A stretch of DNA of 64,000 bases, taken from contig SCVK01000305.1 in the NCBI GenBank assembly GCA_004297075.1, positions 1 through 64,000 of the forward strand, read 5' to 3'. Shown here one piece after another: positions 36,537 to 46,077 of the stretch (position 1 is the stretch's first letter; each line of letters begins with the position of its first letter). Under the pieces are notes generated by a model. It had not been told where the DNA came from. It saw only the letters and a program-made list of their open reading frames with translations, and searched no databases. Source of the stretch: Chitinophagaceae bacterium (lineage in GTDB: Bacteria; Bacteroidota; Bacteroidia; Chitinophagales; Chitinophagaceae). The position numbers were made by a program, and so were the translations under genes.

Positions 36537-37109
36537 TTACAACTTCTTTATAATGGCTTTTACATTGTCTTCAATGTCTTTATCGGTCATGCGTTTTCCG
36601 TTGATTACAGAACTGGTCCAGCCCTGCCAGATGGTTTTTTCGGTATGTGCATCCATCATAGTAAGGGTCAGTGTTCCTTCCTTGATGGTTTCTTTCCGGT
36701 TATCATATCCTAAAAACTGCGAAGGATAATAGACGGGCACATACCGCCTGCTATACGGGTTAAAAAACCAGCGGGTTGTGGGCATAGAATACACAGGATC
36801 GCTCACCGTACGGTTTTCTCTTTGAATGTCTACGTCATATACCAGCAATACATCCGGATCGGTTACCGCCAAACGCCAGCCCTTCTGCTGCAGGTTACGG
36901 TCTATGCTCTCACGGATCTTCCGGTCTACCAGGTCGTTGGTTTTAGGTTTCTGTGTAATACTGTCTTTTTGTGTACCCAGCACCCAGGCATAGGTATTGA
37001 TCCTCGTGAAATCGATGGTATTGTCTTTTTGTACATAGGCCGCTCTACTACATGCTGCCAGCACCAAAACTGCCAGCATGGCGCCCATGAACCAGGGTAT
37101 CTTTTTCAT
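36537..37109 (-). CDS. DUF4136-family lipoprotein
   Basis: About 190 residues. Lipobox VLAAC, then the DUF4136 pattern: DFTRINTYAWV near the N-terminus, VDRKIRESIDRNLQQKGWRLAVTDPDVLLVYDV, a Tyr-rich loop, and the final EKTIWQGWTSSVINGKRMTDKDIEDNVKAIIKKL. Common outer-membrane lipoprotein of Gram-negative bacteria with no established function. Monocistronic; the start ATG was chosen for the lipoprotein signal. Confidence 0.88.
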   Translation of the reverse strand: MKKIPWFMGAMLAVLVLAACSRAAYVQKDNTIDFTRINTYAWVLGTQKDSITQKPKTNDLVDRKIRESIDRNLQQKGWRLAVTDPDVLLVYDVDIQRENRTVSDPVYSMPTTRWFFNPYSRRYVPVYYPSQFLGYDNRKETIKEGTLTLTMMDAHTEKTIWQGWTSSVINGKRMTDKDIEDNVKAIIKKL

Positions 37110-37206
37110 AACGTGCCGATTGGGGGTTATCCAATACAACTATACCTGTTCAATCCACGTGCCGGGTGTAATAAAGGCAGTATAAAGATTTGTGAAAGCG
37201 CTGACG

Positions 37207-37812
37207 TTATTTACGCACAATATTGTAGATGGCCACGGGCGGAGAAAAATACTGGTCGCTCTCGTTCTGCCGCGAGATCTTTCGCACCACACCCATCCCT
37301 TTTACCACTTTACCAAAAGTGGCATAGCCCTGCTTGTCGGGTACATTCTCTCCGCCCAGGTCCAGTCCGGGTTGTTTGCTTAAGCAGATAAAAAATTCTG
37401 TACCGGCCGTTCCGGGTTCGGCGCGGGCCAGGGAAATCACACCTTCATCATGAAGAATGTTGGTTTGCGCCGTGTTTTCATGCGGAATACCTGGTATGCG
37501 CACGGCCAGTTTGTTATTGGTTTTCCAGATGCCGCCCTGTATCAGTTCTGTTTTGGGTGCATTAGAGGGCTGGTTATCCATGGTAAGGGCCCGGTAAAAA
37601 TTACTGTTGTAATAGTATCCCGAATCTATGTAGGATAAAAAAGCTGCCACGGTTTGCGGGGCCTGTTGCGGGTAGAGTTCTATTTCAATATCTCCTTTCG
37701 ATGTCTGTATCTGTATTCGGGGTTTGTTGGGGTCCTGGTTTTGCTGACAGGCAGATAGCGAGAGAAACAGTAGGAGAAATACAACCACTCTGCGGGATGA
37801 CGTTTTTTTCAC
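37207..37812 (-). CDS. Cyclophilin-type peptidyl-prolyl isomerase (lipoprotein)
   Basis: Cyclophilin domain with signal peptide and lipobox SLSAC. Seen: IQTSKGDIEIELYPQQAP, FYRALTMDNQ, ELIQGGIWKT, SLARAEPGTAGTEFFICL and YATFGKVVKGMGVV, the classical order of a bacterial PpiA/B domain, though the active-site Arg/Phe/Gln set is partly altered. Two starts are possible: a GTG giving MKKTSSRRVVVFLLL (chosen, a clean signal) and an ATG 54 bp upstream that overlaps the stop of the phytase-like gene (ATGA) and would read through a GC-rich repeat. Confidence 0.88.
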   Translation of the reverse strand: MKKTSSRRVVVFLLLFLSLSACQQNQDPNKPRIQIQTSKGDIEIELYPQQAPQTVAAFLSYIDSGYYYNSNFYRALTMDNQPSNAPKTELIQGGIWKTNNKLAVRIPGIPHENTAQTNILHDEGVISLARAEPGTAGTEFFICLSKQPGLDLGGENVPDKQGYATFGKVVKGMGVVRKISRQNESDQYFSPPVAIYNIVRK

Positions 37813-37850
37813 CGCGGAGCCGCGGAGGGCGGGGAGGGTTCGCGGAGGGG
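37810..37850. repeat. GC-rich tandem CCGCGGAG-type repeat
   Basis: Near-repeats of CCGCGGAG/CGCGGAGGG in a row, far richer in GC than the flanks. It resembles the dispersed CTCCGCGxCTCCGCGGTGAAA-like words seen in many genomes. It abuts the probable GTG start of the cyclophilin gene. Confidence 0.6.
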
Positions 37851-37862
37851 TGTGATGATTTC

Positions 37863-39002
37863 TCATGGAATGATTTCAAACACAAAAATCTGCGTTTTCT
37901 CAAAAGCATTAAAATTATTATCCGCCACCAGTACCAGGGTTTGGTGTCCGTTGGGTAAACGGGGGCCCAGTGTCATGCCCTCCAGATTATCCACATACAC
38001 ACCCAGCGAATCCAGGTTCAGCAATAGTTTTTTGGTTAGCGGTTTGGTGGGTGCTGTTTGCCGTAAGGAAGAGTTGTTGCGGATATCGCCTGCTCTGCCC
38101 AAATCGGTCAGGTATAGTTTGATGGTGCAGGGCAGCCTTCCGGTAGAAAAAGATCGCTCCATCACGATCATTTTGTTGCCACCAAGGGCCAGTATATCCG
38201 GCACCCCATTTACCATAAATGCATTGGCCGGTGTAGCAGGATAAGCAACAGGGTCTAGCTGGTAAGCATACTGTGCCGTGTTCCTCCGGGTCCTAACATC
38301 AAAGCGGTAGATCCTGATCCAGGGGTGGTTATCGGTAAGTCCCGCCCTTGGACCATCTTCATACAAAGGCTCTTCCGCGTTTACATACAGTATTTGATAG
38401 TTGCGATCAAAACTCATTCCTTCCAGCACCCCGTTTTGCCGCGGGCCTTTTTCAGTTGCCTGCATACGCAGGTTGGCGGGCAACCGAAAACTATCGCGAT
38501 AGCGGCCCTGCAAAGAAATGATGTTGATAGAGGGATTCTGCAATACCGTATCTGTTCCCCGCAGAATCCTTTCTCCTTCACTGCTCCAGATCAACCGGTT
38601 TCGCAAAGGGTCGTAGCGCATAGCTTCGGGATCGGGCGTATGTGCGGGGTTTTGTTTGGCATTGGGATAAACAGTACCATCGGGCTGCAGTAAGCTATCC
38701 ACTTTCACCATCACCACACTATCGACTCCCTTCGCTGTAAAAAAAATTTTAGCGGTATAAAACCTGGCCGGGTTAATGGCCGAGCGGTCATCGCAGATCA
38801 GGTAATACACCCCGCGACGCCTGTCGTAATCAATCGAGGATAACCCACCCACCGTGGTTCCCTTAAAAGAAAAACCATTGGCTATTTCTTTTTCACCTAT
38901 CAGCCGCAGGCTGCTGATGGTAACGGGTCTCTGTGCCATCGAACCCGTTACCAACAACAAAGCCAGTAAACCCATGATCGTTCTGTATTGTATGTTGTTC
39001 AT
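37863..39002 (-). CDS. Phytase-like esterase-domain secreted protein
   Basis: 379 residues with a signal peptide and the PF13449-type phytase-like fold, often called esterase-like activity of phytase. Seen: GGLSSIDYDRRRGVYYLICDD, PDPEAMRYDPLRNRLIWSSEGE, NGVLEGMSFDRN and NLEGMTLGPRLPNGHQTLVLVADNNF. The repeated Glu/Asp motifs suit a calcium-dependent propeller. Substrate unknown. It sits just after the M28 peptidase gene and its stop overlaps the cyclophilin reading frame, so the three are likely one operon. Confidence 0.87.
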   Translation of the reverse strand: MNNIQYRTIMGLLALLLVTGSMAQRPVTISSLRLIGEKEIANGFSFKGTTVGGLSSIDYDRRRGVYYLICDDRSAINPARFYTAKIFFTAKGVDSVVMVKVDSLLQPDGTVYPNAKQNPAHTPDPEAMRYDPLRNRLIWSSEGERILRGTDTVLQNPSINIISLQGRYRDSFRLPANLRMQATEKGPRQNGVLEGMSFDRNYQILYVNAEEPLYEDGPRAGLTDNHPWIRIYRFDVRTRRNTAQYAYQLDPVAYPATPANAFMVNGVPDILALGGNKMIVMERSFSTGRLPCTIKLYLTDLGRAGDIRNNSSLRQTAPTKPLTKKLLLNLDSLGVYVDNLEGMTLGPRLPNGHQTLVLVADNNFNAFEKTQIFVFEIIP

Positions 39003-39017
39003 CTTCTGCTTACAAAT

Positions 39018-41240
39018 TTACTGACCGATCTGCTGCAGATATGCCGATAGTTTCTCCAGCGATGCAGCCACTACCCCGATCTGTTCCTGCGCCTCTTTCC
39101 AGTTGCGTTGTTCTATGGCTTCGCGCACACCGGGAATGGTTTTTACACCATAGCCTGTATAAAAACCCGGTGCATACAACGTGTGTTTGTACCAGCTTCT
39201 GCGAGGCAAGCCATTAGTGGTTAACAACTGCTGCTCTGCCCGGTACAGGGCCTGGTTCAATGCAGCAGTATTGGCACCCGTAGCAGAGGCTTTTGTCCAG
39301 ACAGCGGCCAGTTGATCGGTACTTTTCTCCAGCAATGTCAACGCATTCAGTAAAGGCGAAAAATCAAGATAGGGCACTTCTGCTTTTGCTGCCGGTGCTT
39401 TCTTTTTTTCGGTAGGATCATTGGCCAGTGCATAACCATTATTGCGGATCAGTTCATTTTCTGCGGCCGTGCTTTCGCGCAGCTGGTCGGTCTGGTTCAG
39501 CAGGTCTTTCACATAATCGCTCACGGTGCGTTGCAGACTGCGGAAATCAAAAGGCAGTGTTTCTGCATTGGCCATGCGAAGGGCCGCGCGACCGGCAGTT
39601 TGTGCCAAAGCCACGCCATAGAAAAATCCGGGGTCTTTAAACCGGCTGTAATCATCATACGAATCATAGATCGAATGGTATTCGCCGCCATCATCTTCTC
39701 CACCATACCCGATATTCAAAGAAGGAATACCGGCATGTTGGATAAAAGAAGAATAATCGGAACCCGAACCCATCGCGTTTACTTTAAAACTGGTTTTGGC
39801 CATCGCTTCTTTTTTGGCTTTGGCGTTGGATGCCTCTACCGCCGTAACCGCTTTCTTTCTTTCAAACACAGAAACACGGGTTTGCGGGTCGGTTACCTCT
39901 TTACTGATCTCAGTTATTAATGTTTCCAATGCATGCGAGCCATCCACACCCAGAAAACCCCTGCCATTACCATCTGAATTAATATACACCACCGTTTTCT
40001 GCTGCAGTTCGGTTATATGATCTTCTACCCATTCAGTAGAGCCCAGCAATCCGGGTTCTTCGGCATCCCAGGCACAATACACAAGTGTTCGTTTGGGTTT
40101 CCAGCCGGTTTTTACCAGTTCGCCAATAGACTGCGCTTCTTCCAGCAAAGCCGCCGCTCCGCTAATGGGGTCGTTAGCGCCATTTACCCAGGCATCGTGA
40201 TGGTTACCGCGTATCACCCACTGGTCGGGAAACTGTGAGCCGGCCATTTTGGCAATTACATTATAGGCGGGTTTCAGCTGCCAGTTAAAATCTACTTTCA
40301 AATGCACTTTCGCCTTACCGGGACCGATATGGTAGGTAAACGGCAAAGCGCCCCGCCAGTCGGCCGGTGCTACCGGACCTTCCAATGCCTGTAACAATGG
40401 TTGCGCATCATGGTAACTAATGGGTAATACCGGAATTTTCAGCAGGTTGGGAGCTTCCAAACGATCTAAACGTTTGGCATTTTCCGTGGCACCTATATTG
40501 GGCGTTAATGGATCGCCGGGGTAGATCACCATATCCATGATAGATCCACGCTGCACACCATACTCATTTTTGAATGCGCCTTTCGGATATACATCGCCCT
40601 GGTAGTAACCATCATCTTTGGGGTCAGAATAAATGATGCAACCAATGGCACCATGTTCCTGCGCCACCTTGGGTTTGATACCGCGCCAGCTGCGGCCATA
40701 TTTAGCGATCACAATTTTTCCTTTTACGCTAATGCCCAGGCTCTCCAGCACTTCATAGTCCTGCGGCAAACCATAATTCACAAATACCAGTTCGCCCGTC
40801 ACATCCCCATCGGCGCTCCAGGCGTTGTATGTAGGTAATTGATCATCCTGGTTCGAAGTACCGTCTTCTTTCAGCGCCGGCTCTTTCAGCAAGGCTTTGT
40901 ATACGGTAGGCGATACCATTTCCAGCACACGCGTTTTGGGTGTGGGAAACAATACCTGGTAGGTTTCTATTTTAGCGTCCCAGCCATAGGCTTTGAATTT
41001 TTGCAGGATATTTTCTGCCACAGCTTTTCCACCCACCGATCCCACATGATGCGGCACGGCAGATAGTTCCTTGATCACTTTCCCGATCCTATCGGCGCTT
41101 AACTGTGCATCAAATTTCTGTTCCAGTTGCTTTTGTGCAAGGGTCGAATTTTCGGTAAACCCGGTGATCGTTTTTTGGGCCGCTGCCTCTCCGGTAAAAC
41201 TCAGTGCGGCCAGCAGACCGCATGCAAATAATCTTCTCAT
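39018..41240 (-). CDS. M28-family metallopeptidase, glutamate-carboxypeptidase-II-like
   Basis: 740 residues: signal peptide, PA domain insert (residues about 150-290), zinc peptidase core and C-terminal transferrin-receptor-like dimerisation domain. The two-zinc ligands are visible: His and Asp in NHHDAWVNGANDP, Glu pair in WDAEEPGLLGS, Asp in NSDGNG and His in YHSIYDSY. Cleaves peptides from the C-terminus or terminal amides outside the cytoplasm. Full length. First gene of a run with the phytase-like and cyclophilin genes, 15 bp apart. Confidence 0.93.
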   Translation of the reverse strand: MRRLFACGLLAALSFTGEAAAQKTITGFTENSTLAQKQLEQKFDAQLSADRIGKVIKELSAVPHHVGSVGGKAVAENILQKFKAYGWDAKIETYQVLFPTPKTRVLEMVSPTVYKALLKEPALKEDGTSNQDDQLPTYNAWSADGDVTGELVFVNYGLPQDYEVLESLGISVKGKIVIAKYGRSWRGIKPKVAQEHGAIGCIIYSDPKDDGYYQGDVYPKGAFKNEYGVQRGSIMDMVIYPGDPLTPNIGATENAKRLDRLEAPNLLKIPVLPISYHDAQPLLQALEGPVAPADWRGALPFTYHIGPGKAKVHLKVDFNWQLKPAYNVIAKMAGSQFPDQWVIRGNHHDAWVNGANDPISGAAALLEEAQSIGELVKTGWKPKRTLVYCAWDAEEPGLLGSTEWVEDHITELQQKTVVYINSDGNGRGFLGVDGSHALETLITEISKEVTDPQTRVSVFERKKAVTAVEASNAKAKKEAMAKTSFKVNAMGSGSDYSSFIQHAGIPSLNIGYGGEDDGGEYHSIYDSYDDYSRFKDPGFFYGVALAQTAGRAALRMANAETLPFDFRSLQRTVSDYVKDLLNQTDQLRESTAAENELIRNNGYALANDPTEKKKAPAAKAEVPYLDFSPLLNALTLLEKSTDQLAAVWTKASATGANTAALNQALYRAEQQLLTTNGLPRRSWYKHTLYAPGFYTGYGVKTIPGVREAIEQRNWKEAQEQIGVVAASLEKLSAYLQQIGQ

Positions 41241-41739
41241 GTAGGGTTGGGAATTGTTGATACAGCAATTTAAGGAATTACCATGGGTATGTTACCGGCT
41301 TTTGTATTTCATGGCATCCCGGTTGTGTCACTCACTTGTGCGGTTGGTACCACTCCGGCAACACGCGGGACTAAAGTCCCTGAAGAAATGTTCTTTCAAA
41401 ATTTCTTACCCACGCCCTTCAGGGCGTGGCAAAATAAAAACCAGCCGCATTTCAAGGAAGGATTCGGTAATATGCCCTTGCTATTTAAACCCATTTTATT
41501 AAGCTAATTGATTCACTATTGCCGCACCCTTCAGGGCGTGGATCGAAAGACCTCTCCTTGATTTGTTATCCGGGTTTTAGCCCGGAGATAAGTACTAACC
41601 AATATGTCCTTTTGTTTTCTTCAATCACACTATACACATCCAGCACCTCTCACTCCATTGCCGCGCCCTTCAGGGCGTGGACCTAATGGTTCCTCTCTGA
41701 TCCCATATTCGGGCTTTAGCCCGGAGTATTATAAGAATT
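41241..41739. repeat. Intergenic repeat island C
   Basis: 499 bp with no gene. It contains CCACGCCCTTCAGGGCGTGG (41410-41429) and two tandem units of about 79 nt (from 41511 and 41650), each made of a CCCTTCAGGGCGTGG stem and, about 40 nt on, a CGGGxTTTAGCCCG stem (41570-41585 and 41710-41723). Confidence 0.85.
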
Positions 41740-43392
41740 CTATTTAAACATAACCGGATGCATCTCATCCCACTGCGTAGCATCCTGGTAAGCTTTGGCC
41801 GCCGCCAGAATCGCGGCTTCATCATACAGTTTGCCGATCAGTGTAATGCTGGTGGGCAGGTTATTCCTTTTATCAAAACCCGTAGGCACACATACCACCG
41901 GGTGTCCGGTCAGATTCGTGATGGCACCCTGGTTACCGCTTCCCCGGGTTGGACAGATCAGCACATCAATCTCTTTCATCGCTTCATTCACCTGCTGCAT
42001 CAACAGGTAACGGTGGCGGTTGGCATTGATATATTCCACCGCCGGCACAAAACGCGACGTGCGGAAACTATTGGGCCAGTCGCCCCGGCCCTGCCTTGTC
42101 ATTTCGTCATCCAGATTGGTACGCGTAAAATCATCAAAAGCTGCGGCACATTCGGCACCGATCACAATATCCATGATGGCATAATGATACTGCACACTAT
42201 CAGGAAAATTGATCGGCACCAGTTCTACACCCATTTGTTTATACGCTTCCAGCACTTTCCATTCGCTGCGGCTGGTATCGGTAATGCGGTCGTAATAATT
42301 TTTGGCATAGGCCACCCGCATTTTTTTAACATCGGCCTTGGGCTGGTAGTTAAAGGGTTGGTTCACGGCGCTCTGGTCTAGTCCATCGGTGCCGTGTATA
42401 TAATTGAACACCACCGCTGCGTCTTCCGCACTGCGGCAAATGGGCCCTACTTTATCCAGGCTCCAGCTCAGTGTCATGGCGCCGCTGCGGCTGATGCTGC
42501 CAAATGTGGGCCGCAATCCCGTAGCACCACAGGTAGAAGAGGGAGAGGTGATCGATCCCCAGGTTTCAGTCCCAATGGCAAAAGGTACCAGTCCGGCTAC
42601 GGTTGCAGAAGCCGATCCCGCCGATGAACCCGATGATCCTGTATGCAGGTTCCAGGGGTTTTTGGTGCGGCCGCCATACCAGTAATCGCCCATGGCCAGT
42701 GCACCCAGTGTAAACTTGGCCACGAGTACAGCGCCCGCATTTTGTAATTGCGTATATACAAAAGCATCCTGTTCTATCACCTGGTTTTTATACGGTGCCG
42801 CACCCCAGGTGGTTTTGGTTCCTTTTACGGCAAAGAGATCTTTTAATCCGTAGGGAATGCCGTGCAGCGGACCGCGGTATTTACCCGCAGCTATTTCAGC
42901 ATCTGCCTGCCGGGCCTGCTGCAGGGCTATTTCTTCCGTTACTGAGATCACACATTGTAGTGTATCGCCGAAGCGGCGGATCCGGTCAATAAAAAATTTC
43001 GTGAGCTCCACCGAACTGATCTTTTTGTTTTTGATCAGCGAAGCCAGTTGCAGGATATTGTAAAAAGCGAGATCGTTTATATTAACGGGCAGTGATACTT
43101 TGGAGGAAATGTTCCAGTTGATCTTCTCCTGTTTATCGTTGAACTGCATACCGGGCAATACCGGGCTTTGCCAGAGGCTCATCGGCACATTATTGTTCAA
43201 TCGTTTTTTGTGCATAAGTCGGTAAAGCAACATATTCTCTTTTACCCCATCGTACATACTGTCGATCTCTGTTTGGGTAAAACTCAGATCCAGCAAATGA
43301 GCCGCTGCCGGCAGATCATTTTTGGTAAGCGTGTCCTGCGCCTGTGTTTGCATACTGCATAACAAGGCCAGCGCAATGATCGTTTTTCTCAT
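41740..43392 (-). CDS. Secreted amidase-family (amidase signature) hydrolase
   Basis: 550 residues. Signal peptide (cleavage near MQTQAQ), an N-terminal extension of about 100 residues, then the amidase signature: Lys in YGLKDLFAVKG, SGSSAGSASATVAG and the cis-Ser/Ser pair in TWGSITSPSS. The Ser-Ser-Lys triad looks intact. Hydrolyses a C-N bond of amides or peptides; substrate unknown, periplasmic by the signal peptide. It is minus strand and independent of the repeat island behind it. Confidence 0.92.
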   Translation of the reverse strand: MRKTIIALALLCSMQTQAQDTLTKNDLPAAAHLLDLSFTQTEIDSMYDGVKENMLLYRLMHKKRLNNNVPMSLWQSPVLPGMQFNDKQEKINWNISSKVSLPVNINDLAFYNILQLASLIKNKKISSVELTKFFIDRIRRFGDTLQCVISVTEEIALQQARQADAEIAAGKYRGPLHGIPYGLKDLFAVKGTKTTWGAAPYKNQVIEQDAFVYTQLQNAGAVLVAKFTLGALAMGDYWYGGRTKNPWNLHTGSSGSSAGSASATVAGLVPFAIGTETWGSITSPSSTCGATGLRPTFGSISRSGAMTLSWSLDKVGPICRSAEDAAVVFNYIHGTDGLDQSAVNQPFNYQPKADVKKMRVAYAKNYYDRITDTSRSEWKVLEAYKQMGVELVPINFPDSVQYHYAIMDIVIGAECAAAFDDFTRTNLDDEMTRQGRGDWPNSFRTSRFVPAVEYINANRHRYLLMQQVNEAMKEIDVLICPTRGSGNQGAITNLTGHPVVCVPTGFDKRNNLPTSITLIGKLYDEAAILAAAKAYQDATQWDEMHPVMFK

Positions 43393-43411
43393 GTGTATAT
43401 TTTATCTGTGT

Positions 43412-44254
43412 TTATTCTTCGTTTAAAAAAGTATTACCCTGTTTGATATCGCCGGTTTCAAATCCTTTTTTAAACCAGTACATCCGTTGTTTGGAACTGC
43501 CATGTGTAAAAGCATCAGGAACCACGGTACCCCCACTTCTTTGTTGCAAACGATCATCACCAATGGCATTGGCGGCATTCAGCGCCGATTCCAGGTCGCC
43601 GCTTTCCATGAAGTTTTTCATTTGCTGATTGCGGTTGGCCCATACGCCCGCATAAAAATCGGCCTGCAGTTCTGTTTTTACCGATAACTTATTGGATTCA
43701 GTTTTACTGAGTGTTTGCCTTTCCTGTTCCGTTTTCTCAAATACACCCATCAGCTGCTGCACATGGTGCCCCACTTCGTGTGCAATTACATAAGCCATTG
43801 CAAATTCGCCCGGTGCGCCAAAGCGGGAATCGAGTTCGGAGAAAAAAGAAAGGTCTAAATAAAGTTTTTCATCTGCCGGACAATAAAAAGGTCCCGTAGC
43901 CGCACTCGAAAATCCGCAACCGGATTGGGTTTGTTCGGTAAAGAGAACGAGTGTGGGTTTGCGATAGGTTTCGTTTCTCTCTTTAAAAATGGCCGACCAC
44001 ACATCTTCTGTATCGGCCAGCACAACTTTTGAAAAAGAAGCCAGTTTTTCTTCCGCTTCGCTTCTGGGTGAAGCAATGGTTTGCGTTTGCTGTTGTTCTA
44101 CAACATTGTTTAAGAGGGTGGAAGGGTCTCCACCCAGTAACAGGTAAATGATGCCGATCACAATCGTGCCAATGCCGCCTTTCAGTATCATTCCGCCACC
44201 AATACCCCGGCGGTCTTCCACATTGTCGCTTTCTCTTCTGCCTTGCCATCTCAT
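43412..44254 (-). CDS. Neutral zinc metallopeptidase, YpfJ-like
   Basis: About 280 residues: an acidic/basic N-terminus (RWQGRRESDNVEDRRG), a TM helix (about 25-45), and the zinc domain with IAHEVGHHVQQLMG (HExxH) and a downstream Glu in LQADFYAGVW. This is the putative neutral zinc metallopeptidase family, inner-membrane anchored with the catalytic part outside. Substrate unknown. The second ATG was chosen because the family starts with MRWQGRRES. Confidence 0.9.
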   Translation of the reverse strand: MRWQGRRESDNVEDRRGIGGGMILKGGIGTIVIGIIYLLLGGDPSTLLNNVVEQQQTQTIASPRSEAEEKLASFSKVVLADTEDVWSAIFKERNETYRKPTLVLFTEQTQSGCGFSSAATGPFYCPADEKLYLDLSFFSELDSRFGAPGEFAMAYVIAHEVGHHVQQLMGVFEKTEQERQTLSKTESNKLSVKTELQADFYAGVWANRNQQMKNFMESGDLESALNAANAIGDDRLQQRSGGTVVPDAFTHGSSKQRMYWFKKGFETGDIKQGNTFLNEE

Positions 44255-44355
44255 GGGTTTCGGATTTAAGGTTGTTCTCAATGCTGTAACAGTACCATTG
44301 GCGAATGGTTCAGATCTGAGCCATACATGATGATGCTATTGCTGCACAAAACCAG

Positions 44356-44817
44356 TTACTCTTCTTTGATCTTCCGGTTCAGGTATCCTTCATAATCAGG
44401 TATCGTGGTTTCATACTCGCCGTGCATAAAGGGAGAGGTCATGATAAAATCTGCCGTAGCCCTGTCGCAGGCCATAGGTATGTTCCAGGCAACACATAAA
44501 CGAAGCAATGCCTTTACATCACTGTCGTGAGGCTGTGCTTCCATGGGATCCCAGAAAAAAAACATCATGTCAATCTCACCATTGGCAATCATGGCACCTA
44601 TCTGCTGGTCGCCGCCCAGCGGACCACTCAGCAGTTTTTTTACAGGCCTGTCCAGCGTCTCTTCCAGCAACCTGCCGGTGGTGCCGGTAGCAAAAAGTTC
44701 GTGTTTAGCAAGAGCCGTTGCATTGTGTTTGGCCCATTCCAGCAGGTCTGTTTTTTTATGATCATGCGCCACCAGCGCTATTCTTTTCCGTTTACCGAGA
44801 ATTTTTACAGTATGCAT
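44356..44817 (-). CDS. mgsA: Methylglyoxal synthase
   Basis: 153 residues. Converts dihydroxyacetone phosphate to methylglyoxal and phosphate, a bypass that relieves sugar-phosphate stress. Seen: IALVAHDHKKTDLLEWA, the phosphate loop TGTTGRLL, SGPLGGDQQIGA with the catalytic Asp, and DMMFFFWDPMEAQPHD. Size normal and complete. Lone gene between the YpfJ-like and acyltransferase genes. Confidence 0.95.
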   Translation of the reverse strand: MHTVKILGKRKRIALVAHDHKKTDLLEWAKHNATALAKHELFATGTTGRLLEETLDRPVKKLLSGPLGGDQQIGAMIANGEIDMMFFFWDPMEAQPHDSDVKALLRLCVAWNIPMACDRATADFIMTSPFMHGEYETTIPDYEGYLNRKIKEE

Positions 44818-44877
44818 GTTTTTATAATTAATACGCCCTATGAAGGTAAGGTAACCGTTGTTTACAAAAGGATCTTG

Positions 44878-45819
44878 TTAGCGCGTTTGCGCGTAAAAAC
44901 TTTTGCGCCAGCGAACGGCGATCCATGCAGAGAAAGGAATCAGCAAAAAAATCAGCCATGCTAGCGAGAGTGGCCCCGTCATCAATAATAAAAGATAACA
45001 CAGCAATAGAACATACAGCGGATATATAAACAGTAGTACGCCAAACAAAACAGAGTCATAAAAAACAGTGCCCCGGGTTTTTTGCTGCACCAGTTTTTTA
45101 ACTGGATAGTACAGTGGCGCATGTATACAACAGGCCGGTAAAGCAATACAGGCACAACTGATTTTTTCTGCCCACGTTAAACACTTGTTATTCGGCAGTT
45201 CTATTCTTTGGTTGATTTCATCATAGACTATTTTGTTGAAACAGATCAGGCTGCGGGCTTCCTCTTCATAAGGCAAGAGCGTTTTTGGCAACAGCGGTTT
45301 AGCAAAATGCAGATGTACTTCTTTACCAAATCGACGAAAATGATCGAATGCAATTCCCATCGGTAATACAGAAAAACCGGGCAGGTTCCGGTTTTCCCAG
45401 GTGATGCGGCCGGCACCTTTTTTAAATGGTTGCAACTGGTGTGTATTCAAACAGATCCCCTCAATAAAAATCAGCACAATTCCACCTCCCGTCAGCACTT
45501 CTTTACTTTGCCGAAAAGCCCGTTCATTCAGGTGCAGGTTTTCCTTACCCTCGCGCAAACGATAAATGGGGATCATATTCAGCAGGCGGAGCAGGGTATT
45601 GTGCCAGGGTTTGTGAAATGCATCGCCCCGGGCCAGAAAATGTACAGGCCGGTCAAACTGCGCGCCAATCACAATGGCATCCAGAAAGGAGTTGGGGTGG
45701 TTGGCCACCAACAGCATCGGACCGGCAATCGCCAGCGATTCCCTGCCCGTTACGGTGGTTTTGGTGCAGAAGATCCTCAGTGCCAGCCGGACCCATATTT
45801 TAACGAGGGAATAGAACAA
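44878..45819 (-). CDS. PlsC-like 1-acylglycerol-3-phosphate acyltransferase
   Basis: 313 residues. Acyltransferase motif I NHPNSFLD (NHx4D), a FIEGIC motif III and FPxG-like LPMG region; two or three C-terminal TM helices (about 255-305). It fits membrane acyltransferases of phospholipid synthesis, although this longer form with C-terminal helices may act on another lipid acceptor. Monocistronic, after it lies a gap with nothing I can identify apart from the recA terminator. Confidence 0.87.
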   Translation of the reverse strand: MFYSLVKIWVRLALRIFCTKTTVTGRESLAIAGPMLLVANHPNSFLDAIVIGAQFDRPVHFLARGDAFHKPWHNTLLRLLNMIPIYRLREGKENLHLNERAFRQSKEVLTGGGIVLIFIEGICLNTHQLQPFKKGAGRITWENRNLPGFSVLPMGIAFDHFRRFGKEVHLHFAKPLLPKTLLPYEEEARSLICFNKIVYDEINQRIELPNNKCLTWAEKISCACIALPACCIHAPLYYPVKKLVQQKTRGTVFYDSVLFGVLLFIYPLYVLLLCYLLLLMTGPLSLAWLIFLLIPFSAWIAVRWRKSFYAQTR

Positions 45820-46021
45820 GGCGGATATTTATACTGCTAAATGTAACAAATCAATGTCGCCCGGAGATGTTGAAAACGAATAGGTTATTCCCATTTTATC
45901 TGTATTTTATTGTATTTTTCTATTTAGATTCAGAAAATAACTAATTCGGGGGCAAATGCCGTTTTGTTTTAGCAAAATCAGCGCATAGAGCCTGTCCAGA
46001 ATTTCTCTCCTTCCCGGGCAC

Positions 46022-46050
46022 AAAAAAACCACCGCATCCCTGCGGTGGCC
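46022..46050 (-). terminator. Rho-independent terminator of recA
   Basis: Read on the minus strand: CCACCGCA/TGCGGTGG stem, 4-nt loop, then seven T. Confidence 0.92.
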
Positions 46051-46077
46051 TTACTAACTAACCCATCAAAAACAAGT

